A stretch of 64,000 nucleotides of DNA from Hydrococcus rivularis NIES-593 (GTDB taxonomy: Bacteria > Cyanobacteriota > Cyanobacteriia > Cyanobacteriales > Microcystaceae). Of this stretch, positions 19,117 to 28,349 are shown in pieces. Under the pieces are notes generated by a model that was given only the letters and a program-made list of their open reading frames with translations, was not told where the DNA came from and did no database searches. Location: contig NZ_MRCB01000011.1 of the NCBI RefSeq assembly GCF_001904635.1, positions 78,199 through 142,198 on the forward strand, in the 5' to 3' direction. Made by a program: the position numbers and the translations under genes. Position 1 is the first letter of the stretch, and the number at the start of each line of letters is the position of its first letter.

Positions 19117-19363
19117 TAAATAGAGAGCGGGCAAACTCTATAGTCTTTGGCTTAGATAGAACCCACTCGCTTGCCAAGAGAGTAAGACTGAGGCGCGAGC
19201 GAACTAATCCCTGTTGTCGCTTTTGCACAAAAAATTAGATCGTCAGATCAGATCTAGTGCCTGCGCGATGTCTCTTGATTAAAATACGCGCGATCGATTA
19301 CACGGCTCCTACAAAGAGTAGTTGTGCGAGCTGTACCTGCAATTATTCTTTAGAGGTATCTAC

Positions 19364-20902
19364 TTGCTGAAGTTGATTAGAAAGAAATTCCGTAATTCAG
19401 ACCCCGATCGCTTCTTGCGAGTCGATAGCGTAAAGGCAGATCTTAAGGGTCATTCCGTTCGCGGTGGAGCAGTTACCGTCGCTACCGAAATTATTAAATT
19501 TCTCCTTTACCTAGGATCGTTCGCAATCCTAGCTCGACTGCTCTTGCCAGAAGACTATGGACTCCTCGGCATGGTCAATGTTGTTCTCGTCTTCTTTGGT
19601 TTGTTCGAGGATTTGGGACTTGCTACAGCAACAGTCCAGGCACCCGAAATCAATCACAAGCAGGTCAGCACTCTGTTTTGGATTAATGTAGCGTTGGGTT
19701 TTACTCTGTTTTTAATTTTTGCCGCCCTGTCTCCTCTTCTGGCTCTGTTTTATCGAGAACCTCGCTTGATCGGAATTACGATCGCGTTGGGAAGCAACTT
19801 TATCTTCAGTAGCTTATCCGTTCAGCACCGAGCCATCCTAAGAAGACAGATGCAATTTGCCAGCCTTGCCAGAATGCAGTTGGTTGCCATGGCAAGTGGT
19901 TTGCTCGTCGCCATCGCAGCGGCTTCATACGGAATGGGGTACTGGTCGTTAGTAATCTTGCAACTAGCGATGTCCATTACTGGTTTGGTAGGATTTTGGA
20001 GCGTTTGCGGTTGGCGACCCGGACTGCCGCAGTGGACTCCCGAAGTTCGCTCTATGGTCTCCTTCGGGGGAAATGTTACTGGGTTTTACTTCTTTGACTA
20101 CCTATCTCGCAACTTAGACAATATCTTAATCGGTCGCTTTTGGGGAGCGCAACAGCTCGGACTTTATGCCAAAGCTTACCAACTGTTAATGCTGCCAATT
20201 CAGCAGTTCACCGGTCCAATTTCAGGGGTAGCGCTTTCGGCTCTCAGTCGCCTGCGAGAGGAACCAGAACGATACCGATCTTATTACTACAAATCCACGC
20301 AGTTCATAGCAACGCTGGGAATGCCAGTCGTTGTCTTCATGTTCGTAGCGCTCGATAAAGTCATCCTGACGGTTTTAGGAGAGCAATGGCTGGGGATCGT
20401 TCCTATCTTTCGTTTTCTGGCACCCGCTGCCTTTCTAGGAACATTTACGTGGACGGGATGGGTTTATCAGTCATTAGGACGCGGCGATCGCATGTTACGT
20501 TGGGGCGTTATCTCCTCGACTGTAGATGTTATTGCCTTCGTAATTGGCGTTCGTTGGGGAACTCTGGGGATCGCTACGGCATTTAGTCTATCCCAGTTAA
20601 TTCTTTTAATCCCCAATTTTGTTTACTGTTTCAAAGGAACGTCTTTAAAAATGTCTCAATTAGCGATCGCCGTATCGCGACCAGCTATCGCATCAATCGG
20701 TGCAGGAGCGATAACTCTTGGCATCGGTCAACAATTTCTCAATATTCCCAATGTAGCGCTCGGCTTCTTAGTGGATTGCATTTTGTATGGTTTATTTTAC
20801 TTCGGATTATGGCTGCTTCTGCCTGGTGGAAAGTCTACTTTGCTGGAAATGTTACAAACAGTTAAGACATTGAAAAGCAAGCCTAAAGAAGCACTTGAAT
20901 AA
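19364..20902 (+). CDS. Polysaccharide flippase (Wzx-like, MOP superfamily)
   Basis: About 512 residues from a TTG at 19364 that has AGAGG 8 bases upstream; the same frame extends to another TTG at 19322. A basic N-terminus leads to S-V-R-G-G-A-V-T-V, then about 12-14 hydrophobic helices as in WzxC/AmsL lipopolysaccharide exporters. The motif A-R-L-L-L-P-E-D-Y-G-L-L-G-M at about 65-78 is typical. These proteins flip lipid-linked oligosaccharide units across the inner membrane. With the Wzy-like and Wza/Wzc genes this gives a Wzx/Wzy-type assembly line. Confidence 0.9.
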   Translation: MLKLIRKKFRNSDPDRFLRVDSVKADLKGHSVRGGAVTVATEIIKFLLYLGSFAILARLLLPEDYGLLGMVNVVLVFFGLFEDLGLATATVQAPEINHKQVSTLFWINVALGFTLFLIFAALSPLLALFYREPRLIGITIALGSNFIFSSLSVQHRAILRRQMQFASLARMQLVAMASGLLVAIAAASYGMGYWSLVILQLAMSITGLVGFWSVCGWRPGLPQWTPEVRSMVSFGGNVTGFYFFDYLSRNLDNILIGRFWGAQQLGLYAKAYQLLMLPIQQFTGPISGVALSALSRLREEPERYRSYYYKSTQFIATLGMPVVVFMFVALDKVILTVLGEQWLGIVPIFRFLAPAAFLGTFTWTGWVYQSLGRGDRMLRWGVISSTVDVIAFVIGVRWGTLGIATAFSLSQLILLIPNFVYCFKGTSLKMSQLAIAVSRPAIASIGAGAITLGIGQQFLNIPNVALGFLVDCILYGLFYFGLWLLLPGGKSTLLEMLQTVKTLKSKPKEALE

Positions 20903-21144
20903 TTCTTGTAAGCTAGCTGCTATGCAGGTTAACTATTCTGTTTAATTCTTTGCCGCTCGATTGTGGGAATGATTTCTATCAATCGTCTGCATAGAGTAAC
21001 AGAAGAAATTCAAACCCAAATTTAGGGAATTGTTGATAGCTGCACCAACAAATTATGAGACGTTATGTAATATAAATTACTTGCTCGATGAAGTAGTAGA
21101 TCTATAATCGAAGAACTTTTTGTTGTATTTAGCTTATTAGATCT

Positions 21145-22353
21145 ATGAAATTAGCATATGTAACTATCTACGATGCCAGAGTTTTAGGAACTTCTAGTTC
21201 TAATGAGTGGTCGGGAACTGGTTATTACATAGCTGAAGCTATTAAGAGTCGCGCGGTTTCTCTGGAGTATATCGGTCCGCTAGAAAGTAACTTAACGATC
21301 GAAATCATAGGTAAGCTCAAGCGTCACTATCACGAATTGTTTCACAAAACTTACGTCAAACATGTTGCGCCTTTACTACTCAAAAATTATGCAAAACAGG
21401 TTTCTCAAAAACTATCGACAATCGAGCCAGACATTATATTTAGTGCAACAGTAGAACCAATTGCTTACCTCGAATGCGATCGCCCAATCGTTTTCTGGGC
21501 AGATGCTACTTTCGCCAATCTAATCGATTTTTATCCTCAATACAGCAATCTTTGCCAAGAATCGATTAACTGCGGTCATCGAATGGAGAAATTGGCTCTG
21601 CAAAAATGCGACTTGGCAATTTATGCATCTGATTGGGCGGCTCAAACAGCGATCGATTATTACCAAGCCGATCCATCAAAAGTAAAAGTAGTCCCGTTTG
21701 GAGCCAACCTCAAAAACGAACGCAATTTTGAGCAAGTAAAGACGCTCGTAAAATCTAGACCGTCAAACAAATGCAAATTACTGTTTTTGGGGGTAGATTG
21801 GTATCGCAAAGGCGGCGATATTGCCCTCAAGATTGCCAAAGAGCTGAATAAAAAAGGATTAGAGACAGAGCTAACAGTTGTTGGCTGTCAACCCATTGTA
21901 GAAGAGCCTTTACCCGATTTTGTCAACGTTTTAGGTTTCATCAGCAAAAGCTCCCAAGAAGGACTGCAATTGATTCATCAACTGATATCAGAGTCTCACT
22001 TTTTAATTCTGCCCTCAATAGCTGAATGCTATGGCGTAGTTCTATGCGAAGCCAATTCTTTTGGCGTTCCCTGCCTTGCCACCAAGGTGGGCGGCATTCC
22101 GACAATTATTAAAAACAATGTTAATGGCAGACTTTTTAACAAAAATGCAGATATTGTCGAATATTGCCAATATATTGCCTATTTCTTTAGAAATTACCCT
22201 AGCTATGAAAAATTGGCTCTCTCTTCTTTTCACGAATATAAGTCGCGTCTGAACTGGTCGGTAGCCGGTCAAACTATCAAAAAATTGCTAACGTCCGCGA
22301 TGCCGTTTAAACAGCCGCAAAGCAGATATTACGCAATTAGTTCTCGTACTTAG
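21145..22353 (+). CDS. Glycosyltransferase family 4 protein
   Basis: 402 residues of the GT-B fold. The C-terminal half has the GT4 landmarks L-L-F-L-G-V-D-W-Y-R-K-G-G near 212 and S-I-A-E-C-Y-G-V-V-L-C-E-A-N-S-F-G-V-P near 292, the E-x7-E nucleotide-sugar signature. The N-terminal half, the acceptor side, includes W-S-G-T-G-Y-Y near 23. No membrane segment. It is separated from the flippase by 242 AT-rich bases and begins a long run of transferases. Donor and acceptor cannot be read from sequence. Confidence 0.88.
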   Translation: MKLAYVTIYDARVLGTSSSNEWSGTGYYIAEAIKSRAVSLEYIGPLESNLTIEIIGKLKRHYHELFHKTYVKHVAPLLLKNYAKQVSQKLSTIEPDIIFSATVEPIAYLECDRPIVFWADATFANLIDFYPQYSNLCQESINCGHRMEKLALQKCDLAIYASDWAAQTAIDYYQADPSKVKVVPFGANLKNERNFEQVKTLVKSRPSNKCKLLFLGVDWYRKGGDIALKIAKELNKKGLETELTVVGCQPIVEEPLPDFVNVLGFISKSSQEGLQLIHQLISESHFLILPSIAECYGVVLCEANSFGVPCLATKVGGIPTIIKNNVNGRLFNKNADIVEYCQYIAYFFRNYPSYEKLALSSFHEYKSRLNWSVAGQTIKKLLTSAMPFKQPQSRYYAISSRT

Positions 22354-22425
22354 ATCGATAAGAAAAGAGATATTTTTATATTTTTATATCTTCTTTCATG
22401 AAAATGAGCGAGGGAGGTGTTAGGT

Positions 22426-23481
22426 GTGGAAACTCAGCCGCTAGTCAGCATTATTATTAACAACTACAACTACGATCGCTTTTTAGCACGGGCAATTGAT
22501 AGCGCTCTCAATCAAACCTATCCTCGCACTGAAGTCATCGTCGTCGATGATGGCTCTACTGACAATTCGCGCAATATTATTGCCAGTTACGGCGATCGCA
22601 TTATTGCCAAGTTACAAGAAAACGGCAAGCAGGCTGCTGCTTTCAACAGTGGATTTGCTATCAGTAAAGGAGAGATCGTTATCTTTTTAGATTCTGACGA
22701 TTACCTTTTTCCCGAAGCCGTCGAACGCATCGTCGCAGTCTGGAAACCGGGACTTGCCAAAGTTCACTATCGCCTAGAAGTCGTCGATGCCTCTGGAGAG
22801 CCTCTCGGCTACTCAAGCCCTCAAGGTAACGCCCCGTTATCTACGGGAGAAGTCTGGCGAATTTTACTAGAAGATGGAGGATATGTCAGTACGCCCACCA
22901 GCGGTAACGCGCTCAACCGCAAAGCCATGGAGCCAATCTTTCCAATTCCAGACGAATATAAGCTCACGGCTGACGACTATTTATCAACCCTGATTCCTTT
23001 TTATGGAGAAGTCGAGGCAATTGAAGCCCCCCTGGGGGCTTACCGCATTCATAACAAAAATCAGTGGGCTTTGGCGACAGTAACGAGCGATCGCTTTCAT
23101 CGGTTTGTCCGACACGATTTACAAAACTATGGGCTGTTGGTAAAAAAAGCCAACGAATTGGGCTACAAAGTGCCGGAAGATTTGGAACTACGGTCTATTG
23201 GACGGTTGTGGTCTCGAATCAGCTCCCTTAGATTGGACGCTCGCAAGCACCCCGTTCCTTCAGATCGCAGCCTACCACTGATTTATCAAGGAATTCGCAC
23301 TTTATGGAAATATTCGGGCTTTAAGTGGCAAAAGCGGCTGATTTATAGCTTATGGTTCGTTTGGGTAGGACTGATGCCTCTGCCCTTGGCAAAGCCAGCC
23401 ATTACCTGGTTATACGCGCCGCACTATCGCCCTAAAGCCATTGATTGGACGCTGACTAAAATTCGCTCGCTAGTTGGCTGA
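22426..23481 (+). CDS. Glycosyltransferase family 2 protein
   Basis: About 351 residues. A GTG at 22426 with GGAGG 8 bases upstream is preferred; a GTG at 22417 overlaps that ribosome-binding site. GT-A fold: V-S-I-I-I-N-N-Y-N-Y-D near 5-15, V-V-D-D-G-S-T-D near 40 and the metal-binding D-S-D-D in I-F-L-D-S-D-D. The region after 190 is helical, without clear membrane anchors. An inverting transferase acting at the cytoplasmic face, probably adding one sugar of the repeat unit. Confidence 0.88.
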   Translation: METQPLVSIIINNYNYDRFLARAIDSALNQTYPRTEVIVVDDGSTDNSRNIIASYGDRIIAKLQENGKQAAAFNSGFAISKGEIVIFLDSDDYLFPEAVERIVAVWKPGLAKVHYRLEVVDASGEPLGYSSPQGNAPLSTGEVWRILLEDGGYVSTPTSGNALNRKAMEPIFPIPDEYKLTADDYLSTLIPFYGEVEAIEAPLGAYRIHNKNQWALATVTSDRFHRFVRHDLQNYGLLVKKANELGYKVPEDLELRSIGRLWSRISSLRLDARKHPVPSDRSLPLIYQGIRTLWKYSGFKWQKRLIYSLWFVWVGLMPLPLAKPAITWLYAPHYRPKAIDWTLTKIRSLVG

Positions 23482-23540
23482 TTGCGTTTCCGTCCGTTTT
23501 ACTCCCTAGTTTCCCTTAAAATTTGCCATTGGTTGTTCTC

Positions 23541-23616
23541 ATACCAATTCCCTAACAATCCGCTTCAGATCGAGCTTCGCGTCATCTGTAGCGACTTTTT
23601 TATAGTGAAAAGGTAT
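23541..23616. repeat. Possible short inverted-end element
   Basis: A 76-bp non-coding segment running from ATACCAATTC to the end GAAAAGGTAT. The last bases are inverted relative to the first over about nine positions, with mismatches. The ends resemble those of the family-2 MITE, but the interior does not match it. Weak support. Confidence 0.3.
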
Positions 23617-23671
23617 TAGTGACGATGGATAACCTAACTAAATCTAAATAGACACAATAGACACAACTTGT

Positions 23672-24907
23672 ATGATGGATTTTCCCTTGCGCGTCTTGTT
23701 TGTCAGTCACGCCTATGTCGTCGGCGTAAATCAGGGAAAGCTCAATGCGATCGCCAACACTGGCAAAGCTAAAGTTGGTTTGCTGGCTCCGAGCAATTGG
23801 AAAGCTGTGGAGTGGAATCGCATTATTGAGGTAGAAAAACCTTATCCGAATCTTCAAATTTATTCATCGCCTGTTTTCTTTAGCGGTCGAGTCGGCGCTC
23901 ACTTCTATAATCCACGGGCTATCTGGCAAGTCTTAAATGACTTCCAACCCGATATCGTGCAAGTCGAAGAAGAAGCGTTTTCTCTAACTAGCTTCGAGAT
24001 TGCGGTTTGGAGCAAGCTAACGGGTAAGCCCATGGTTGTATTTGGTTGGGAAAACATGGAGCGTCGCCTGCCCCTGCCGCGCTGGTGGATTTGTCAATTC
24101 GTGCTCGACGTGGCTAGCGCCATAATTCCCGGCAATCAAGACGGCGCAACGATCGTGCAGCGATGGGGATACCAAGGACTGCTAGAAGTGATGCCGCAGA
24201 TAGGAGTAGACGATCGCTTCTTTGCACCGCGCGGACGGAAAACGTCGGAAATATCTGAGGATAGCGATCGCGAATTGCGCATCGGCTACTTAGGACGCAT
24301 CACCCTCAGTAAGGGCATCGATCTGATCTTTGCCGCCGTTCGCCAATTGCGAGAACGCGGCTTGAACTGTCAAGTCATTCTATGTGGTTCGGGGGGCGAT
24401 GAAACCATCCTCAAGCAACAAGCCCAAGAGCTACAAGTAGCAGACCTCGTAACTTGGCGCGGAGCCGTCCGCCACGAACAAACCCCGGAAGAAATCGCCA
24501 AATTTGACGTTTTAGTACTGCCTTCGCGCACTACCGCTACCTGGAAAGAGCAGTTCGGTCACGTTTTGATTGAAGCTATGGCAATGGGGGTTCCCGTAGT
24601 CGGATCTTCCTCCGGCGAAATTCCCAATGTCATCGGTCGAGCGGATTTAATCTTTCAAGAAGAAAACGCAGCAGAATTGGCAGCCATTTTGGAGCGCGCG
24701 ATCCGCGAACCAGACTGGCGGCAGGAAGTAGCGCACTATGGAATGCAACGAGTCAGCCAACTCTACACCCACGAGCGAATTGCCGAGCGGTTACTCAATC
24801 TTTGGCAAACGGTACTCTCCCAAAGATACGGGCAAATTAGCAACGAACTAGACGAGGCGATCCTTAGCGAACCAAGCAATGCAATCTTAGAAGATTCGCA
24901 AGCTTAG
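23672..24907 (+). CDS. Glycosyltransferase family 4 protein
   Basis: 411 residues, GT-B. N-terminal V-L-F-V-S-H-A-Y near 8; C-terminal I-G-Y-L-G-R-I-T-L-S-K-G-I-D near 205, and the G-H-V-L-I-E-A-M-A-M-G-V-P-V-V-G-S signature near 295 with the conserved Glu pair. The last 40 residues are an acidic tail. A G-W-E-N-M-E-R-R segment near 125 resembles group-1 transferases that act on lipid-linked sugars. Same strand and direction as its neighbours, about 110 bases before the next gene. Confidence 0.88.
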   Translation: MMDFPLRVLFVSHAYVVGVNQGKLNAIANTGKAKVGLLAPSNWKAVEWNRIIEVEKPYPNLQIYSSPVFFSGRVGAHFYNPRAIWQVLNDFQPDIVQVEEEAFSLTSFEIAVWSKLTGKPMVVFGWENMERRLPLPRWWICQFVLDVASAIIPGNQDGATIVQRWGYQGLLEVMPQIGVDDRFFAPRGRKTSEISEDSDRELRIGYLGRITLSKGIDLIFAAVRQLRERGLNCQVILCGSGGDETILKQQAQELQVADLVTWRGAVRHEQTPEEIAKFDVLVLPSRTTATWKEQFGHVLIEAMAMGVPVVGSSSGEIPNVIGRADLIFQEENAAELAAILERAIREPDWRQEVAHYGMQRVSQLYTHERIAERLLNLWQTVLSQRYGQISNELDEAILSEPSNAILEDSQA

Positions 24908-25018
24908 CGATCGATAGATGGAGATCGATCTGAAGCGGCAATGCCCAAAAGACAGAAACTCGCTTAGACAGTCTTTTCAAAGAATTGTAAGAAGTTGGAG
25001 AGGGATTTATAAGAATAT

Positions 25019-26155
25019 ATGGGAGTCTCAATGCGTGTAGCGATCGCGCGACCAATGACTGAGGTCAGCATAGACATCTATAGCGATAATCTACTGGCAG
25101 GACTGAGAAAAGTTCGCCCTGACTGGGAGTTTATCGAGCTAGCCCCCCAGTCATTCGATCGAGGTAGTTCCTCGCTGTCCCTGCGATTGCAGAAGTACTA
25201 CGAGCGATTTTGGCGCTACCCAAAAGCAGTCAAGCGGCAGGTCGCCGACATCTTCCACATCCACGAACCCAGCGAAGCGCACCTCGTTTATTGGTTGCGA
25301 AAGCTCGGTCTGCCCACAGTCGTTACCTGTCACGACCTGATTAACTTCTTCTACCCCAACAATCTGCAAGGAGCGGTGCAACTGCCGATTATTAGTCGAA
25401 GGGCATGGCTTTATGCCATCAGAGGCATGAAATACGCCGATCGCATCATTGCCGTCTCTTCTGCCACAGCTCGCGATACGACTCAAATCCTAAACATCGA
25501 GCCAGAAAGGATTAGCGTCATTCCTAATGCAGTCGAGCCGATTTTCGGTCCTCTACCCAAAGAACGAGCCGAATCCTTTCGCCAGCAGCAGGGAGCGACA
25601 CCGGAAACTTTTTGTTTGCTCAATGTAGGCGCTAACTCGCCCCGCAAAAACATTTCCACTATCCTCGAAGCGGCGGCAATTTTGTGGCAGAGCGGCATCC
25701 CCATCCAGATGTGGAAAGTAGGGGCGGACTTCTCGCCCGAACAAAAAGCCTTCATCCGGGCTCGCGGCATAGAGTCCTGCATCAGGTATTTGGGAGTTCC
25801 CGATAAAGCTACCCTAGTGCAAATCTACAATGCAGCAGACGCTCTCATGGCACCGTCGCTCTTTGAAGGATTCGGCCTTACCCTCCTAGAAGCCATGGCT
25901 TGCGCTACGCCAGTCATTACCTCCAATGTTTCGGCTATGCCAGAAGTCGTTGGCGATGCAGGTTTGTTGGTCAACCCAAGAGACAGCCACCAGATAGCCG
26001 AAGCAGCGATTCACCTTTACAAAAATCCAGTCGCTCGCCAGGAATTGGTCGAGAAAGGTCTGGTGCGAGTTCGAGCCTTTACTTGGGAAAACACAGCCGA
26101 GCAAGTCGCTCAAGTCTACGAAAAGCTTCACTTTAACAAGCTATTGCATCAATGA
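25019..26155 (+). CDS. Glycosyltransferase family 4 protein (mannosyltransferase-like)
   Basis: 378 residues. It is GT-B with T-C-H-D-L-I-N-F near 103, I-I-A-V-S-S-A-T-A-R-D near 142, I-P-N-A-V-E-P near 163, N-V-G-A-N-S-P-R-K-N near 200 and L-F-E-G-F-G-L-T-L-L-E-A-M-A near 282. This set resembles WbaZ/mannosyltransferase-type GT4 enzymes, but the sugar is not assigned. The ATG at 25031 follows a GGGAG by 5 bases and may be the true start, giving 374 residues. Confidence 0.88.
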   Translation: MGVSMRVAIARPMTEVSIDIYSDNLLAGLRKVRPDWEFIELAPQSFDRGSSSLSLRLQKYYERFWRYPKAVKRQVADIFHIHEPSEAHLVYWLRKLGLPTVVTCHDLINFFYPNNLQGAVQLPIISRRAWLYAIRGMKYADRIIAVSSATARDTTQILNIEPERISVIPNAVEPIFGPLPKERAESFRQQQGATPETFCLLNVGANSPRKNISTILEAAAILWQSGIPIQMWKVGADFSPEQKAFIRARGIESCIRYLGVPDKATLVQIYNAADALMAPSLFEGFGLTLLEAMACATPVITSNVSAMPEVVGDAGLLVNPRDSHQIAEAAIHLYKNPVARQELVEKGLVRVRAFTWENTAEQVAQVYEKLHFNKLLHQ

Positions 26156-26215
26156 AATCGAGAGCGAAAGTACCAGAGAGCCGAGAAAACTATAAAAATC
26201 CAAGGAAATAGATTG

Positions 26216-26983
26216 ATGGTTGCAATGGCTACAAAAGAATTAGTTCGCAAAATCCTGCCTCCCTCGATTGTCATTCATTTGATGGCGGCAATGAACTGCT
26301 ACAGCGGCGAACCCGAACTAAAACTGCTGAAATTCCTAGTCGAGCCAACTAAAAATAGTATCGATATTGGTGCTAATAAAGGTGTCTATACTCATTTTCT
26401 GTCTCAACTCTCGCGTCATGTATTCGCCTACGAACCCAATCCAGAACTGGCAAAGTTTCTTGTGCAAGCCGTTCGCTCGAATGTGAGCGTCTATCCGATC
26501 GCGCTGTCAGATACCGAGGGACAAGCCATCCTATCGATACCGATCGTCGATAATTTTGTCTACGATCAACTCGGAACCTTGGAGAACAATCCTGCTCCCG
26601 TCGAGCCGACGAGGAGCGAAACCTACAAAGTTCCCCTAGAACGACTCGACGATCGAGGTCATACCAATGTTGGATTTATCAAAATTGACGTTGAAGGACA
26701 TGAAGAAGCGGTCATCGATGGCGCGATCGATCTATTAACGCGGCAGCATCCCAATCTCGTGATCGAAATCGAGCAAAAACATCACCCTAATAAAGATATC
26801 TCCGAAATATTTTCCAAAATCTTGGCGTTGGGTTACGAAGGATTCTTTCTTCTAGATAACAAACTGAGAAGCTTGAATGAATTTTCCCCAGAAAAACATC
26901 AAGATCTCAGGAATTATCGCGGTCTGTCGTCATTGGGGAAAACTTACGTTTGCAATTTTATCTTTAAGCCCAAATTAGCTTAG
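26216..26983 (+). CDS. FkbM-family SAM-dependent methyltransferase
   Basis: 255 residues from the ATG at 26216, which has AAGGAA about 8 bases upstream; a TTG one codon earlier is also in frame. A Rossmann methyltransferase of the FkbM family: S-I-D-I-G-A-N-K-G-V-Y-T is the SAM-binding loop (about 45-56), F-A-Y-E-P-N the second acidic strand, and F-I-K-I-D-V-E-G-H-E the conserved catalytic-side motif. FkbM enzymes O-methylate sugar hydroxyls. Its place between glycosyltransferases suggests methylation of a glycan residue. Cytoplasmic; no membrane helix. Confidence 0.9.
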   Translation: MVAMATKELVRKILPPSIVIHLMAAMNCYSGEPELKLLKFLVEPTKNSIDIGANKGVYTHFLSQLSRHVFAYEPNPELAKFLVQAVRSNVSVYPIALSDTEGQAILSIPIVDNFVYDQLGTLENNPAPVEPTRSETYKVPLERLDDRGHTNVGFIKIDVEGHEEAVIDGAIDLLTRQHPNLVIEIEQKHHPNKDISEIFSKILALGYEGFFLLDNKLRSLNEFSPEKHQDLRNYRGLSSLGKTYVCNFIFKPKLA

Positions 26984-27043
26984 AGCCTTATTCAAGACAT
27001 TGCAACGAATTATTTAGCTAGCTGCTGCCGATATCACTCACTT

Positions 27044-28330
27044 ATGAAAGTTTTAATATCTGCTTACTCCTGCGAACCGGGTATGGGTTCCGAACCCGGC
27101 GTAGGTTGGAATATCGCACGGGAAGTTGCCAATTATCACGAGGTCTGGGTCATCACTCGACCCGATGAAAGCCGAGATATCATCGAGGCAGAGTTGGCAC
27201 GCAATCCCGTCCCCAATCTTCATTTTGTCTATTTCACTCTGCCTTTTTGGCACGATAGCCGACGCTGGGGGTATTCGGGAGGAATGCAGTTGCACTATTA
27301 TCTGTGGCAAATTCAGGCATACTTCGTTGCCCGTCGCCTGCATCAAAAAATCGGCTTTGACCTGATACACCACGTCACCTTTGTTAAGTACTCCAATCCG
27401 AGTTTTCTATCGCTGCTACCCGTTCCCTTGATTTGGGGTCCGGTAGGCGGAGGAGAATCTGCGCCAAAACCCTTTTGGAAGGATTTCAGCCGTCAAGCTA
27501 AAACCTATGAAATTTCGAGAAGCTTGGTTCGCTGGCTGGGAGAGCAAGATCCGTTCGTCCATATCACTGCCAGGAAAAGTGCTGTAGTCCGAGCCACTAC
27601 CAAAGATACTGCCGAGCGGCTGTATCGCATGGGCGTAAATTACGTGCAAATTCTGCCCGAATCGGGGTTGTCCGAGCAAGACATCGCCATGCTGGCTCGA
27701 TACGAAATGCCCCCCGAACAACCAGTAAGGTTTATTAGTATGGGCAGGCTCCTGCATTGGAAAGGCTTTCACTTGGGACTGAGCGCCTTTGCGCGGGCAA
27801 ATTTACCCAATGCAGAGTATTGGATCTGCGGAGACGGACCCGAACGCGATCGCCTGCAAGCGCTAGCTCAAGACTTAGGAATCGCTCGTCAAGTTAAATT
27901 CTGGGGCAAACTTCCTCGCCATAAGACTTTAGAGAAATTGAGCGAATCTCACGTGTTGGTTCATCCCAGCTTACACGACTCTGGAGGATGGGTGTGCATG
28001 GAGGCTATGGCAGCCGGTCGCCCAGTCATCTGTCTGGATTTAGGCGGTCCTGCCGTTCAAGTAACCGAGGAAACCGGCTTCAAAATTCCGGCTAGCGAAC
28101 CCGATCGCGCTGTCAGCGAGCTAGCACAAGCAATGATTTGCACGGCTCAAAACCCAGAACTGAGAGTCAAGATGGGACGAGCGGGTCGAATCCTTGTCAG
28201 TCAAAACTACAGTTGGAAAGTCATTGGCGAGCGTTTGAGCAAGCTCTACGTAGAGGTTGTCGAGCAACAGCGATCGAGCTTTCCCCCCTCGCTCGATCCC
28301 CAGACTCCCTCGCAGTTCCGCACCTATTAG
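27044..28330 (+). CDS. Glycosyltransferase family 4 protein
   Basis: 428 residues. It starts with V-L-I-S-A-Y-S-C-E-P-G and G-S-E-P-G-V-G-W-N, the donor/acceptor loop of a distinct GT4 clade. W-G-P-V-G-G-G-E lies near 138. The C-terminal GT4 domain has S-M-G-R-L-L-H-W-K-G near 232 and D-S-G-G-W-V-C-M-E-A-M-A-A-G-R-P near 314. The usual second Glu region reads G-W-V-C-M-E, a common variant in this clade. It ends 19 bases before the next transferase, so co-transcription is likely. Confidence 0.9.
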   Translation: MKVLISAYSCEPGMGSEPGVGWNIAREVANYHEVWVITRPDESRDIIEAELARNPVPNLHFVYFTLPFWHDSRRWGYSGGMQLHYYLWQIQAYFVARRLHQKIGFDLIHHVTFVKYSNPSFLSLLPVPLIWGPVGGGESAPKPFWKDFSRQAKTYEISRSLVRWLGEQDPFVHITARKSAVVRATTKDTAERLYRMGVNYVQILPESGLSEQDIAMLARYEMPPEQPVRFISMGRLLHWKGFHLGLSAFARANLPNAEYWICGDGPERDRLQALAQDLGIARQVKFWGKLPRHKTLEKLSESHVLVHPSLHDSGGWVCMEAMAAGRPVICLDLGGPAVQVTEETGFKIPASEPDRAVSELAQAMICTAQNPELRVKMGRAGRILVSQNYSWKVIGERLSKLYVEVVEQQRSSFPPSLDPQTPSQFRTY

Positions 28331-28349
28331 TTTTTTTGCACCTCCCCCT